Source of the DNA: Paenibacillus uliginis N3/975
GTDB lineage: Bacteria > Bacillota > Bacilli > Paenibacillales > Paenibacillaceae
Direction of reading: 5' to 3'
Length of the DNA: 64,000 bases
Assembly: GCF_900177425.1 (NCBI RefSeq)
Contig: NZ_LT840184.1
Coordinates: 3,760,263-3,824,262, forward strand
Below, in pieces: positions 8,769 to 17,039 of the stretch; position 1 is the stretch's first letter; every line of letters starts with the position of its first letter. Position numbers and translations under genes: made by a program. Below the pieces are notes generated by a model, which did not search any database, had not been told where the DNA came from, and was given only the letters and a program-made list of their open reading frames with translations.

Positions 8769-9442
8769 CATCAGGAAGAAAACCGATCATTTTTTGCGAT
8801 TTTGACGGAACGATAACGGCCAATGACAATATCGTTGCGATCATGAAGCATTTTAAGCCTGAGGGCTACAAGGCAGTCATGGAAGCCGTACTGGACCGGA
8901 GCATTTCCATCCGGGAAGGCGTTGGCCGCATGTTCGCTCTGTTCCCATCCTCCAGAAAAGCTGAACTTATCTCATACGTACTGGATCAAGCAATCATTCG
9001 AGAAGGGTTTAGCGAATTTCTAGACTACCTGAAATCAGAGAACATTCCGTTTTATGTTACCAGCGGCGGCATCGATTTTTTTGTTGATCCACTGCTTGAG
9101 CCATTCAGTATTCCAGAGGAGAATGTCTATTGCAATGGTGCTGATTTTGAAAGTGAGCATATCGAGATAACATGGCCTCATCCTTGTCAGGAACCGTGTG
9201 TCAATAACTGTGGTATGTGCAAGGTGACCGTGATGAACGACTTCCCTGCCGAGACTTACACCCGAGTTTTGATCGGGGACAGCATTACAGACTTTGAAGG
9301 GGCAAAACAGGCTGACCTTGTCTACTCCAGATCAACCCTTACAGAGCGGTGTAAGAAGCTTGGTGTGAAACACGTTCCTTTTGAAACTTTTACCGAAATC
9401 ATTGAGGACATGAAACTTAAAAGACGCCAGGGGGTGCTGTAA
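8765..9442 (+). CDS. mtnX: 2-hydroxy-3-keto-5-methylthiopentenyl-1-phosphate phosphatase
   Basis: A HAD phosphatase of 225 residues with the nucleophile motif FCDFDGTIT, a later GDSITDFEGA motif III/IV and a cysteine-containing cap segment (PCQEPCVNNCGMC) typical of MtnX. It removes phosphate from the mtnW product to give the acireductone. The ATG at 8765 follows GGGGAGGAG inside the mtnW end. An in-frame ATG at 8750 lies upstream of that ribosome site and is rejected. Confidence 0.94.
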   Translation: MTSGRKPIIFCDFDGTITANDNIVAIMKHFKPEGYKAVMEAVLDRSISIREGVGRMFALFPSSRKAELISYVLDQAIIREGFSEFLDYLKSENIPFYVTSGGIDFFVDPLLEPFSIPEENVYCNGADFESEHIEITWPHPCQEPCVNNCGMCKVTVMNDFPAETYTRVLIGDSITDFEGAKQADLVYSRSTLTERCKKLGVKHVPFETFTEIIEDMKLKRRQGVL

Positions 9443-10111
9443 ATGAACTTTTCAGAAATTAAATTGGAGCAAAAACAAGCAGCGCTAAGCGAGCTTCGTG
9501 ACGTCAAAGAGCTGTTCGCGTCTCGCGGCTGGTTCCCTGGCACAAGCGGCAATCTTTCCGTTCGGGTTGGGGAATACCTACCCGAGCAGTTCCATTTTGC
9601 TGTAACAGCCAGCGGCAAGGACAAATCTGTCCATACACCGGAAGATTACCTGTTCGTTGATCAAGACGGACGTCCTTGTGAAACAACCGGTCTGAAACCA
9701 AGTGCCGAGACGCTCATTCACTGTGAGATCTATCGTAAAACCGGATGCGGAGCTATTTTCCATGTACATACGATCGATAATAACTTGATCAGCGATTGGT
9801 ATGGTGAGCAGGGTTACGTCCCCGCTAAAGGCATCGAATTGATTAAAGCTTTTAACATTTGGGAAGAGGATGCTGTGATTCAAATTCCGATTCTTCCAAA
9901 TTATGCGGATATCCCGAAAATCGCAGAGCTTGTTCCCGAAGCACTTGATCCTGCCATTCCTGGTATCCTACTGCGGAATCACGGCATTTATGCGTGGGGA
10001 CAAAATGCGTTCGAAGCCAAACGCCATCTGGAAGCCTTTGAATTTATTTTTGAATACACATATCGTCGTCTGCTTCTGAATGGGGCTCAAGCTACATCTT
10101 CAACATTGTAG
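9443..10111 (+). CDS. mtnB: Methylthioribulose-1-phosphate dehydratase
   Basis: A class II aldolase-fold protein of 222 residues. The zinc ligands are in FHVHTIDNN and LRNHGIYAWG, with the N-terminal SRGWFPGTSGNLSVR signature. It dehydrates methylthioribulose 1-phosphate, the step before MtnW. It begins immediately after the mtnX stop. The acireductone dioxygenase gene mtnD, next in B. subtilis, does not follow; an SdpI-like gene is there instead. Confidence 0.94.
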   Translation: MNFSEIKLEQKQAALSELRDVKELFASRGWFPGTSGNLSVRVGEYLPEQFHFAVTASGKDKSVHTPEDYLFVDQDGRPCETTGLKPSAETLIHCEIYRKTGCGAIFHVHTIDNNLISDWYGEQGYVPAKGIELIKAFNIWEEDAVIQIPILPNYADIPKIAELVPEALDPAIPGILLRNHGIYAWGQNAFEAKRHLEAFEFIFEYTYRRLLLNGAQATSSTL

Positions 10112-10148
10112 TAACCATTGTACCTATAGAACCAGAACATTCAGGGCT

Positions 10149-10180
10149 GTCAATGTTTGAAGCTTGTCTTCAAGATTGAC
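10149..10180. other. Inverted repeat between mtnB and the SdpI-like gene
   Basis: GTCAAT-gt-TTGAAG and CTTCAA-g-ATTGAC form a near-perfect stem around CTTGT. The T content after it is poor, so it may be a weak terminator for the mtn transcript or an operator for the next gene. Confidence 0.45.
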
Positions 10181-10216
10181 ACCTTGTCTTTTGGTTGAAG
10201 AGAGGGTTTTGAAATT

Positions 10217-10510
10217 ATGCTTTTAAGTCTATCCTTGGGCGCTATTTTATTTATTACAGGCGCTGTGTTGTTTATATTTCCACCTAAAAAGATTAACGGA
10301 TTTTACGGCTACCGGACCTACTCCTCTATGAAAAATGAATGGAGTTGGAAAACTGCGAACCGATTCTGCAGTCAACTGATGATGATATTTGGCATCATTC
10401 TACTGAGCATTGCTGCAATAACTGGTCATTTTGCGACAACTGCCGTTAGTACGATCATTTCCTTCGTATTGATCAATATTTTGATCGAAAATAAATTAAA
10501 AAAAATGTAA
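10217..10510 (+). CDS. SdpI-family small membrane protein
   Basis: 97 residues with three hydrophobic stretches (about 2-22, 51-69 and 73-90). Between the first two lies NGFYGYRTYSSMKNEWSWKTANRF, which matches the SdpI signature (G-x-R-T...W...A/H-R-F). Full SdpI of B. subtilis is the immunity and signalling protein for the SdpC toxin, but many short homologues have no known toxin. No sdpC-like gene is visible nearby, so a toxin-immunity role is not supported here. Confidence 0.75.
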   Translation: MLLSLSLGAILFITGAVLFIFPPKKINGFYGYRTYSSMKNEWSWKTANRFCSQLMMIFGIILLSIAAITGHFATTAVSTIISFVLINILIENKLKKM

Positions 10511-10546
10511 AGCGGGCTCAACTGCCTCGTTTTACATTTTTTTATT
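10502..10546 (+). terminator. Terminator overlapping the end of the SdpI-like gene
   Basis: AAATGTAAAGCG and CGTTTTACATTT pair around GGCTCAACTGCCT, followed by a T-rich tail. The A run on the left could also make it work for the convergent minus-strand operon. Confidence 0.8.
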
Positions 10547-10557
10547 TCTCCACTTGC

Positions 10558-11259
10558 CTATCGCACATTCCCACTCCGATCACGCACAATCACTTTTAAC
10601 GATGAAGGAGCCGATACCGTCACATCGAGCTGGTGTGATCCTCTATTTATTCCGTAGCGTGGCGGCTCGGACAAGTTAATATACAGCACATTACCGGACT
10701 GCTTCGTCTGTATGAGAGAGGACAAGCTGTCCCCTTTCATCAATTCCTCTTCGGTTGTACGCAAGCTTCCAAATACGAGTAAATCTTCCGAACTAGTGGA
10801 ATCACTCTTTACATTATACAAATGACTTCCTTGTACAATGACTTTAGTAACCCCTTTAGGTACATCCATGTTGATGTCCGGTATTTGCACAGTCTTATAT
10901 ACCGCGCCGATCTCACGGCGAATCGGATCCATTAGACCCGTTGAGGTGAGGGCAGCCATTACAATACACCCCAAGGTCAGAATTCCGATTAAGAGTATGC
11001 TAAATACGTCATATTTGACATAATCTCCTTTTCGGAAAAAGAGCGTGTATCCTACAATTTCTATCCCTAGTAGTACAAATATAATCGGCCACCATTTCAG
11101 AGCAGAATCAAATATCTCTGTCCCTTTCCACTGGGAAGTTAACACCAGCAGGCCTAGTAATAGCAGTGAGACTCCCATCGATAGCGTCCCGACTCTCCAC
11201 TGCCGTACTGTTGTCGCCGGGACCAGTTCATTTCCTGACAGATTACTTATCTGATTCAT
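10558..11259 (-). CDS. Membrane protein of unknown function in a sigma-factor operon
   Basis: 233 residues with three membrane segments (about 28-45, 58-75 and 86-105). A soluble C-terminal beta-rich part (about 125-233) recalls the outer domain of LiaF/YvlB-like envelope proteins, ending VTVSAPSSLKVIVRDRSG. I cannot assign a function. The start overlaps the preceding membrane-protein gene by 17 bases. It is the last gene of the operon sigma - anti-sigma - membrane - membrane, so it probably belongs to an envelope-stress regulon. Confidence 0.75.
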   Translation of the reverse strand: MNQISNLSGNELVPATTVRQWRVGTLSMGVSLLLLGLLVLTSQWKGTEIFDSALKWWPIIFVLLGIEIVGYTLFFRKGDYVKYDVFSILLIGILTLGCIVMAALTSTGLMDPIRREIGAVYKTVQIPDINMDVPKGVTKVIVQGSHLYNVKSDSTSSEDLLVFGSLRTTEEELMKGDSLSSLIQTKQSGNVLYINLSEPPRYGINRGSHQLDVTVSAPSSLKVIVRDRSGNVR

Positions 11260-12355
11260 GGAAAGGATACTCCTTTCTCAGTTTTTCTGTTTTCGAACCG
11301 GTCATCAATTTGATCCCGCCACCGATGAGCAGAATGGAAACAAGCCCGGTCTTCACATAGTTACGGATGTGGTAGCTAATTGGCACTTCTGGGAACATGC
11401 TCTCAAGGTAAGGAAGAACAACAGTTGTAAAGATAAAATACAGACCGAGTATGAGTAGACCTAGTCCAACCCATCTCTGATGATTAACAAAACCTTCAAT
11501 TACTGGTTTATCACGAAGAGGTTCACGGCCGTAACGGCTTATCTGCTGTAGCCCATCAAAGAAGCAATAAAACCAGATCAACGGGATAAGAAACATAAAC
11601 AGCGACAGTCTTAACACGTCCATTACATAAATGCTGCCCAGAAACATTACCATCATCTGAAATCCACGTTTTTGAAGCCCAAGATACATCTGGCCTGCTC
11701 CTGGAAATGCAGAGAGCAGTGTAGCGAACACTTTACTGCGCCGGCTTTCATCGCGTCCTGATTCCAATTCCTCGAACAACGTCCGATCTTGGATAAACTC
11801 GCCTGCCTGTTTACGGTGAACAAGCTGAACGACATCAAACATACAGTACAGCCAAATAATTGGTAGCATACCGAAAAACACCAGAAACACAGACTCGTTC
11901 GTTAGCCCAGTAAGAAACATCAGAATCGTCGCCAAGCCGAAAAAGGAGATAAGGAAGGATAATCCCCGCTGCATGAGGCCCAGCTGGAAATGCCCTAATC
12001 CAGGAATAAACGACAGCAAAATTGTATAGAAACGTTCGCTGTCATCGTTTTTATCCAGGGGTACTGTCATCGGACGGCCATATTCATCGTGAATCACTAT
12101 GGTCGGTGTATATCTCAACAAGGCCACCAACAAATCGATCATGCTGATCCCCCATATCAATAACGCAACGAGTATGCCGAGAATTAATGGACTATCGCTA
12201 CCCGTTCCGACGGCCAGAATAAATCCGCCCATCAGGATACCGAAAAACATCAGCGGATACAAAAGCGCCCGTCCTCTTCTGCCCCAGTAGTAGTGGCCCA
12301 GCCCGGGAATCACATTCATGATAAAGGCCAGCCCTTTATTGCGTTGTGGTTGCAC
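11243..12355 (-). CDS. Polytopic membrane protein with three TM2-like repeats
   Basis: 370 residues and about ten membrane segments. A motif occurs three times, near residues 15, 118 and 215: PGLGHYYWGRRGRALLYPL, PGLGHFQLGLMQRGLSFLI and PGAGQMYLGLQKRGFQMMV. This P-G-x-G-x-x-x-x-G...G pattern resembles the TM2-domain hairpin, here triplicated. Function is unknown. It lies between the anti-sigma gene and another membrane gene, so it is likely a target or modulator of the sigma system. Confidence 0.75.
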   Translation of the reverse strand: MQPQRNKGLAFIMNVIPGLGHYYWGRRGRALLYPLMFFGILMGGFILAVGTGSDSPLILGILVALLIWGISMIDLLVALLRYTPTIVIHDEYGRPMTVPLDKNDDSERFYTILLSFIPGLGHFQLGLMQRGLSFLISFFGLATILMFLTGLTNESVFLVFFGMLPIIWLYCMFDVVQLVHRKQAGEFIQDRTLFEELESGRDESRRSKVFATLLSAFPGAGQMYLGLQKRGFQMMVMFLGSIYVMDVLRLSLFMFLIPLIWFYCFFDGLQQISRYGREPLRDKPVIEGFVNHQRWVGLGLLILGLYFIFTTVVLPYLESMFPEVPISYHIRNYVKTGLVSILLIGGGIKLMTGSKTEKLRKEYPFHESDK

Positions 12356-12393
12356 AATGCATCATCCTTTCACTTTTGTCATTATCAACTTTA

Positions 12394-12852
12394 TTAAGGT
12401 TTCAGTCGGTCAAGCCAGCTTGTCGTTTTTTCCATTAATTGTTTACTATAAGATGTAGATTGAGATAGTTTAGGAGCTGTATGGTGTGTATCTTCTGGAA
12501 ACAATCGGTCAAACGTACCTGAGAACATCAACATAAGCGTAATGGAAGCGGCCACCGTATAATGAAACAACGGACGCTCATACCATCGACGCGGTCGGTC
12601 GGATGAAATCGGAACTATCCGGTTCCGGTAAGGAATAATCTCCTCGTTAGACAACACTCCGTCAGTAAAACCTTCAAGGTTTTCCAACGTAGGGAGCTCA
12701 CTGTCGATTTCAGACATGACCTGCATATATACGTCCAAAGCAGCATCATCAGAAAGCATTAATGCTTCCCATGAAGACGCTTCTTCGGAAGAGCATTCTC
12801 CTTTTATGTAGCTGGCTGCCTGCAATCTCCAATTGGAATTCCGCATATTCAT
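12394..12852 (-). CDS. Probable anti-sigma factor (single membrane span)
   Basis: 152 residues. A soluble acidic N-terminal part (1-90) is followed by one membrane segment (about 95-112, FHYTVAASITLMLMFSGTF) and a short outer tail. Its start overlaps the sigma gene stop by ATGA, the usual coupling of ECF sigma and anti-sigma genes. The zinc motif HxxxCxxC is absent, so it is not a classic ZAS protein. The call rests on position and topology. Confidence 0.75.
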   Translation of the reverse strand: MNMRNSNWRLQAASYIKGECSSEEASSWEALMLSDDAALDVYMQVMSEIDSELPTLENLEGFTDGVLSNEEIIPYRNRIVPISSDRPRRWYERPLFHYTVAASITLMLMFSGTFDRLFPEDTHHTAPKLSQSTSYSKQLMEKTTSWLDRLKP

Positions 12853-13400
12853 TTCCAGTCATCCTCCTTCCATGTGTTTCGGATCCACTGTCTGGCCCTG
12901 TAAAGCTTAGACTCAACCGTTTTAATGGTGACTCCGAGCTCAGCGGAAATTTGTTCGTAATTTTTTTCCTCTAGGTAAAAAGCGGTGACAACCTCACGAT
13001 GATTATTCGGAAGACTGTTTACTTTTTGTCTCAACTCTTCTTTCTTTTCCTTGTTTATCAAATGAACAAGTGTATCTGGGTCCCGGGAAGGAATCCGTTC
13101 AAGTGCTTCACCATCTTCTCCCTGCTGTTCAGGGGACCTGCGCGTAATCTTACGTTTCAAATCAATCGATTTGTTAAGCGTTATGCGGGTGATCCATGTC
13201 TTAAATCCTTCGGAACGGTACTGGGGGAGAGCTTTGAACACCTGGATAAACACTTCCTGTGACGCATCCTCCGCTTCCTTGGCATCCCGCAGGACCGAAT
13301 ATGCCGTATGGAACACGTGCTGGCTGTACAGGTTTACCAGCTCCCGAAAGGCTTCCTGCTCGCCTTGCAGTATGCGTGTGATTAATCTTTCTGTCTCAAT
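12849..13400 (-). CDS. ECF RNA polymerase sigma factor, SigW-like
   Basis: Sigma region 2 (FHTAYSVLRDAKEAEDASQEVF, then YRSEGFKTWITRITLN) and region 4 (LPNNHREVVTAFYLEEKNYEQISAELGVTIKTVESKLYRARQ; quoted in parts here) are complete. The frame is open back to a GTG at 13457, but the strong AAGGAGGAGAG site points to an ATT codon at 13400. That would give a 183-residue protein starting (M)ETERLITRILQGEQEAF, the usual length for the family. ATT starts are rare but known. The neighbours are its anti-sigma gene and two membrane genes. Confidence 0.88.
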   Translation of the reverse strand: METERLITRILQGEQEAFRELVNLYSQHVFHTAYSVLRDAKEAEDASQEVFIQVFKALPQYRSEGFKTWITRITLNKSIDLKRKITRRSPEQQGEDGEALERIPSRDPDTLVHLINKEKKEELRQKVNSLPNNHREVVTAFYLEEKNYEQISAELGVTIKTVESKLYRARQWIRNTWKEDDWK

Positions 13401-13477
13401 AGCTCTCTCCTCCTTCCCGTAATGAATAGACGCAAGACACCTACCCGCCCCCTGCACTTTCTTGAAAAAAAATTAAT

Positions 13478-13508
13478 AAAATGAAAAAAGAACGTCTTTC
13501 GACGTTCT
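13478..13508 (-). terminator. Hairpin with T-rich tail upstream of the sigma operon
   Basis: AGAACGTC-TTTC-GACGTTCT is a perfect 8-bp hairpin. On the minus strand it is followed by TTTTTTC. It lies 3' of the cysK terminator, so it is either a second terminator or an attenuator in the sigma-operon leader. Confidence 0.6.
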
Positions 13509-13645
13509 GCATAATGAAAGTCTGTACTTGTATCTATATGAACTTACTACAATCCCAACCGATTGATATAGAGAAATCGCTCTTCTGACCATAAATATAT
13601 TTCTTAGAATAACATAACTACGGACAGAATTGTTCAGATGACTAG

Positions 13646-13686
13646 ACAAAAATAAAGAACAGCTCCACTGCCGGAAGCTGCTCTTT
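13646..13686 (-). terminator. Terminator after cysK
   Basis: On the minus strand AAAGAGCAGCTTCC pairs with GGAGCTGTTCTTT around GGCAGT, followed by ATTTTTG. It lies 30 bases beyond the cysK stop. Confidence 0.75.
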
Positions 13687-13716
13687 CTGTTCAACTCAAG
13701 AACATGTAGTAATGAA

Positions 13717-14652
13717 CTATATTTCCTCGTAAAGATTCGTCGATAAGTAACGCTCTCCGCTGTCGGGCAGGAGGACAACAATGTTCTTATCCTTGTTCTC
13801 AGGCTTGCTCGCGAGCTGCATGGCCGCATAAGCAGCTGCCCCGGACGATATTCCTACGAGCAATCCTTCGGATTTAGCAAGTTCTCTTGCCGTTTCAATC
13901 GCGTGGTTGTTGCTTACCGTTACAATCTCATCAACAAATTCCTTGTTGAAGTTACCAGGGATAAAGCCCGCGCCTATCCCCTGAATCTGGTGAGCACCGC
14001 GCTGTCCTCCGGACAGTACCGGTGAATCAGCTGGCTCTACAGCAACAATCTTTACATTGCTGTTCTTTTGCTTCAGTACTTCGCCTACGCCTGATATCGT
14101 TCCGCCAGTACCTACCCCCGCTACGAAAATATCCACCTCGCCGTTCGTATCCCGCCAGATTTCTTCGGCTGTAGTCTTCCTGTGAACGGCCGGGTTAGCC
14201 GGATTATTAAACTGCTGAGGAATAAATGAGCCTGGTGTGGAAGCAGCAATCTCCTCCGCTCGGTTAATGGCACCTGCCATTCCCTCATTAGCGGGGGTTA
14301 ACACGAGTTCTGCTCCAAGAGCAGCCAGTAATTTTCTGCGTTCCATGCTAAAGCTTTCTGGAAGCGTGATAATCAACTTATATCCGAGTGCAGCCGCGGC
14401 AAATGCAAGACCGATACCCGTATTTCCACTCGTCGGTTCAACAATGACGGAATCAGGTTTCAATAAGCCCTTCTCCTCGGCATCCTTGATCATCGCGTAT
14501 CCAATCCGGTCTTTCACGCTACCAGCTGGGTTAAAATATTCTAATTTAGCAATCACCTTGCCCTGCAGGTGATGACTTTCATTAAAGTTGGACAGTTCAA
14601 GTAACGGAGTATTTCCAATAAGATCCGTTAGATTTTTGGCTATTCCTGACAT
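13717..14652 (-). CDS. cysK: Cysteine synthase (O-acetylserine thiol-lyase)
   Basis: 311 residues, the normal length. The PLP lysine is in NPAGSVKDRIG (Lys 47), the substrate loop is TSGNTGIGLA and the phosphate loop is GVGTGGTISG. It converts O-acetylserine and sulfide to cysteine. The ATG follows AAATGGAGG. A TATAAT on the minus strand (14769-14764) about 110 bases upstream is a likely -10 box. I see no T-box or riboswitch in its leader. Confidence 0.96.
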   Translation of the reverse strand: MSGIAKNLTDLIGNTPLLELSNFNESHHLQGKVIAKLEYFNPAGSVKDRIGYAMIKDAEEKGLLKPDSVIVEPTSGNTGIGLAFAAAALGYKLIITLPESFSMERRKLLAALGAELVLTPANEGMAGAINRAEEIAASTPGSFIPQQFNNPANPAVHRKTTAEEIWRDTNGEVDIFVAGVGTGGTISGVGEVLKQKNSNVKIVAVEPADSPVLSGGQRGAHQIQGIGAGFIPGNFNKEFVDEIVTVSNNHAIETARELAKSEGLLVGISSGAAAYAAMQLASKPENKDKNIVVLLPDSGERYLSTNLYEEI

Positions 14653-14882
14653 GGTGTTACCTCCATTTAATTGTAATCTCTAGCTTTCACTTTACCATTC
14701 ATAGTGACAAAAAACAAAAAGCCCCTTCATGGACAAGATTTTCGATCAGTTCCTTCCATATACATTATATCGTAAAGCGACCTCTGAGCCTTTTAAAATC
14801 ATCAAAGAACTTTCACATCCTAAAGCATCCCGTGTTCGCGTTTTAGCTACCGAATGCTTTTTTTCTTTTTAACCCGATGCGC

Positions 14883-15446
14883 TTAAAAAATCATTCCGCT
14901 CAGTACAAAAAGTATGTTCATAACAAAGTGCATTACGATGACAGGCAGCAAGCCTTGTGATCTAATAGTTGTAGCAGACATCATCATCCCGAACACTGAG
15001 AATAACAGACATATCAGCCACGAAAAACCCAAGTGGTAATGGTAGAATCCAAAACCAACGCCAGCGACGATTAGTCCTTTGACTTCACCTAGGATGCCAA
15101 CAAAACCGCTGAGGATATAGCCCCGCCATAAAATCTCTTCCAAAACGGCATTAACCAAAGCGAAGGAACACGCGTAAATCAGAAGCAAGCCTAAATCCGG
15201 TCGGTGCCAATCGATAACCCAAGCGAATGAAAGGACGGTTACACCGGTAAAAATCAGCAAAAACCGCCAAATTGGGTCTGAGAGAAAACCCTTAAGGATA
15301 AATGGAAAATAAATAGGGTTATTCCACTTCCCCGCGGCGAGATATGTGGCTTTCCCACCTTTAAAGCGATGAAACCATCCAAATGGAATAAGAAAACCGA
15401 TTAAACTTAACCTCGAAAGTATAATAGCCCATTCTTCGTGCGGCAT
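14883..15446 (-). CDS. CPBP family intramembrane protease homologue
   Basis: 187 residues with several membrane helices. The CPBP/Abi motif is present as LEEILWRGY (Glu-Glu-x-x-x-Arg), with a later FYHYHLGF and IVMHFVMN carrying the other expected histidines. Family members process CAAX-like proteins, and some act in bacteriocin immunity; no target is evident here. The ATG at 15446 has no good ribosome site, and a stop closes the frame upstream, so the 5' end is uncertain. No gene is seen in the 230 bases downstream before cysK. Confidence 0.78.
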   Translation of the reverse strand: MPHEEWAIILSRLSLIGFLIPFGWFHRFKGGKATYLAAGKWNNPIYFPFILKGFLSDPIWRFLLIFTGVTVLSFAWVIDWHRPDLGLLLIYACSFALVNAVLEEILWRGYILSGFVGILGEVKGLIVAGVGFGFYHYHLGFSWLICLLFSVFGMMMSATTIRSQGLLPVIVMHFVMNILFVLSGMIF

Positions 15447-15680
15447 TTGCCATGTTTTTATGAACGGCCCCGCATTTATGTATAACTGAAACCCAATGAA
15501 ATATATATTCTACAAATGCACAGTTCCCCTTTATATCGGAAAAAAAGCAGGATCTTAGCTATGGGATCAGGTGTTTCGATAAGCAGTGAATGCTTAAAAT
15601 TTAGTGAAGAAGTTACACAAAGTTTGACTTATAGGAACAAACGGAGATGATCTCTCTCGCCGAAATAACATTTTCAGTAT
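15447..15680. other. Intergenic stretch without a recognisable gene
   Basis: AT-rich DNA between the CPBP gene and the DinB-gene terminator. Only short frames are present, and I see no RNA motif or repeat. Confidence 0.5.
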
Positions 15681-15715
15681 CAAAAAACATCCCGCCCTTA
15701 TCATTGGGCGGGATG
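15681..15715 (-). terminator. Terminator after the DinB-like gene
   Basis: CATCCCGCCC and GGGCGGGATG form a perfect 10-bp stem. On the minus strand it is followed by TTTTTTG. Confidence 0.9.
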
Positions 15716-15760
15716 TCCCGATTCATAAAATGATCATTTGATAATTTGCTAGACCATTCT

Positions 15761-16231
15761 TTATATGCTTGCCCCTAGTCCCCTGCCAATAAAATTCGCT
15801 GATACCCGCTCCATACCGAGCTCTTTCGCCCAAACAGAGAGCTGTCCCATATGGTGAATTTCGTGGGCTGCAGCATGGCGCAGTATTTCACCGTACACAA
15901 AAGATTTCTCATTCCAATGTACTTTAACCACTCTTTGTTCCTTTTCATCAGTTAAAGATTGCAGGATGATCTTCAGATCTTCCCTGTATTTATCCGATAG
16001 GAGTTTAACAGACTGCAAGGTTGGATATTCCTCATAAACAGGTTCTGGGTCGTTATAACCTTCAATTCCACGCAGCCAGCTGTACTCAACATCCACGATA
16101 TGAAACAAGGTTTTTAGGATAGATCCTACTCCTCCGATCCGCTCTGTTGTCAACTCTTCATGCGATCGTGTCTGTAGAACGTCAATCCACTCATCCCTTA
16201 CCTGCCAATTGTATAAAAATAATGAGTACAC
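15761..16231 (-). CDS. DinB family protein (putative metal-binding four-helix bundle)
   Basis: 156 residues. Histidines typical of the DinB fold are seen in TLFHIVDVEYSWL (about residue 43) and in HAAAHEIHHMGQLSVW (about 118-130). Members include thiol transferases such as the bacillithiol-dependent BstA/YfiT and many uncharacterised damage-inducible proteins. Start is a GTG at 16231 with AGAGAGGG about ten bases upstream. A perfect terminator follows. Substrate is unknown, though the organism does carry bacillithiol genes. Confidence 0.8.
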   Translation of the reverse strand: MYSLFLYNWQVRDEWIDVLQTRSHEELTTERIGGVGSILKTLFHIVDVEYSWLRGIEGYNDPEPVYEEYPTLQSVKLLSDKYREDLKIILQSLTDEKEQRVVKVHWNEKSFVYGEILRHAAAHEIHHMGQLSVWAKELGMERVSANFIGRGLGASI

Positions 16232-16255
16232 TTTAGATCAACCCTCTCTGTTGAA

Positions 16256-17035
16256 TTAAATGCTTAATGTTGCATTTTCCATCCTCGTAATGAACTCATA
16301 CAAATCATTAACTACGACGCAATCATCGCTACCTAGTTCATCCTCAGGTCTGTATTTTCCCGTACGCACCAGCACAGGCTTCAGTCCGGCTTCTTTAGCG
16401 CCAGGCACATCGGTCAGAATATCATCCCCAACACTGATTATTTCTGAAGGTAGACAACCGAGCTGCTTTACTGCTGTCTCATAGATCGTGCGAGACGGTT
16501 TTCCAAGCACTACTGCCTTTTGCCTCGAAACCAATTCAAACATTCTTGTAAATGAACCGGTATCGAGCTTTTTTATTCCGCCTGATAAGTAGTATTCCGA
16601 GTAGCTGGTCGTAATCAGGACAGAACCTTGAATCAAGTAGTGATATATGCGGTTTAGCAGCTTGTAGTCGGTTTCAATATACTCAAAGTCACACAAAATA
16701 ACAGCTTCAGGAGTTTCATATGATGATGTTCTTGTCTTCATTTGACTCTGAAAAGAATCCGGTCCGACAAAGAAGAAAGTACGGATGTTGTGACAATTCA
16801 AATATTCGTCCAGCACGGTAACTGGACTGATGATATGTTCAGACGGTATGTGTATCCCCTGTGTTGCTAGCAGCCCGGACAGGTCCCAAGGCGACTTGGA
16901 CACGGTATTGGTAATGATGCGAACAGGAATTTTATTTATCTCACTATACTGCATCAGTTCAACAGCACCCGGAAGTGCCTTGCCGCTGCTAAGAAGTGTT
17001 CCTTCCAGATCCATAATCAGACCTTTATATTTCAT
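16256..17035 (-). CDS. HAD superfamily hydrolase, class IIA (NagD-like)
   Basis: 259 residues. Motifs are MDLEGTLL (a D-x-E variant of the usual D-x-D nucleophile motif), ITNT, a VVLGKPSRTIYE lysine and the GDDILTDVPGAK acid pair. The ATG at 17035 lies four bases after the preceding stop, with GAGG upstream. Longer in-frame extension would overlap the preceding gene and has no ribosome site. It is the last of three adjacent HAD genes. The Asp-x-Glu change at the general acid position suggests altered chemistry. Substrate is unknown. Confidence 0.82.
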   Translation of the reverse strand: MKYKGLIMDLEGTLLSSGKALPGAVELMQYSEINKIPVRIITNTVSKSPWDLSGLLATQGIHIPSEHIISPVTVLDEYLNCHNIRTFFFVGPDSFQSQMKTRTSSYETPEAVILCDFEYIETDYKLLNRIYHYLIQGSVLITTSYSEYYLSGGIKKLDTGSFTRMFELVSRQKAVVLGKPSRTIYETAVKQLGCLPSEIISVGDDILTDVPGAKEAGLKPVLVRTGKYRPEDELGSDDCVVVNDLYEFITRMENATLSI

Positions 17036-17039
17036 CCCA

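Noticed and set aside
10217..10510. Toxin-immunity pair
   Set aside because: The SdpI-like protein has no toxin gene beside it.
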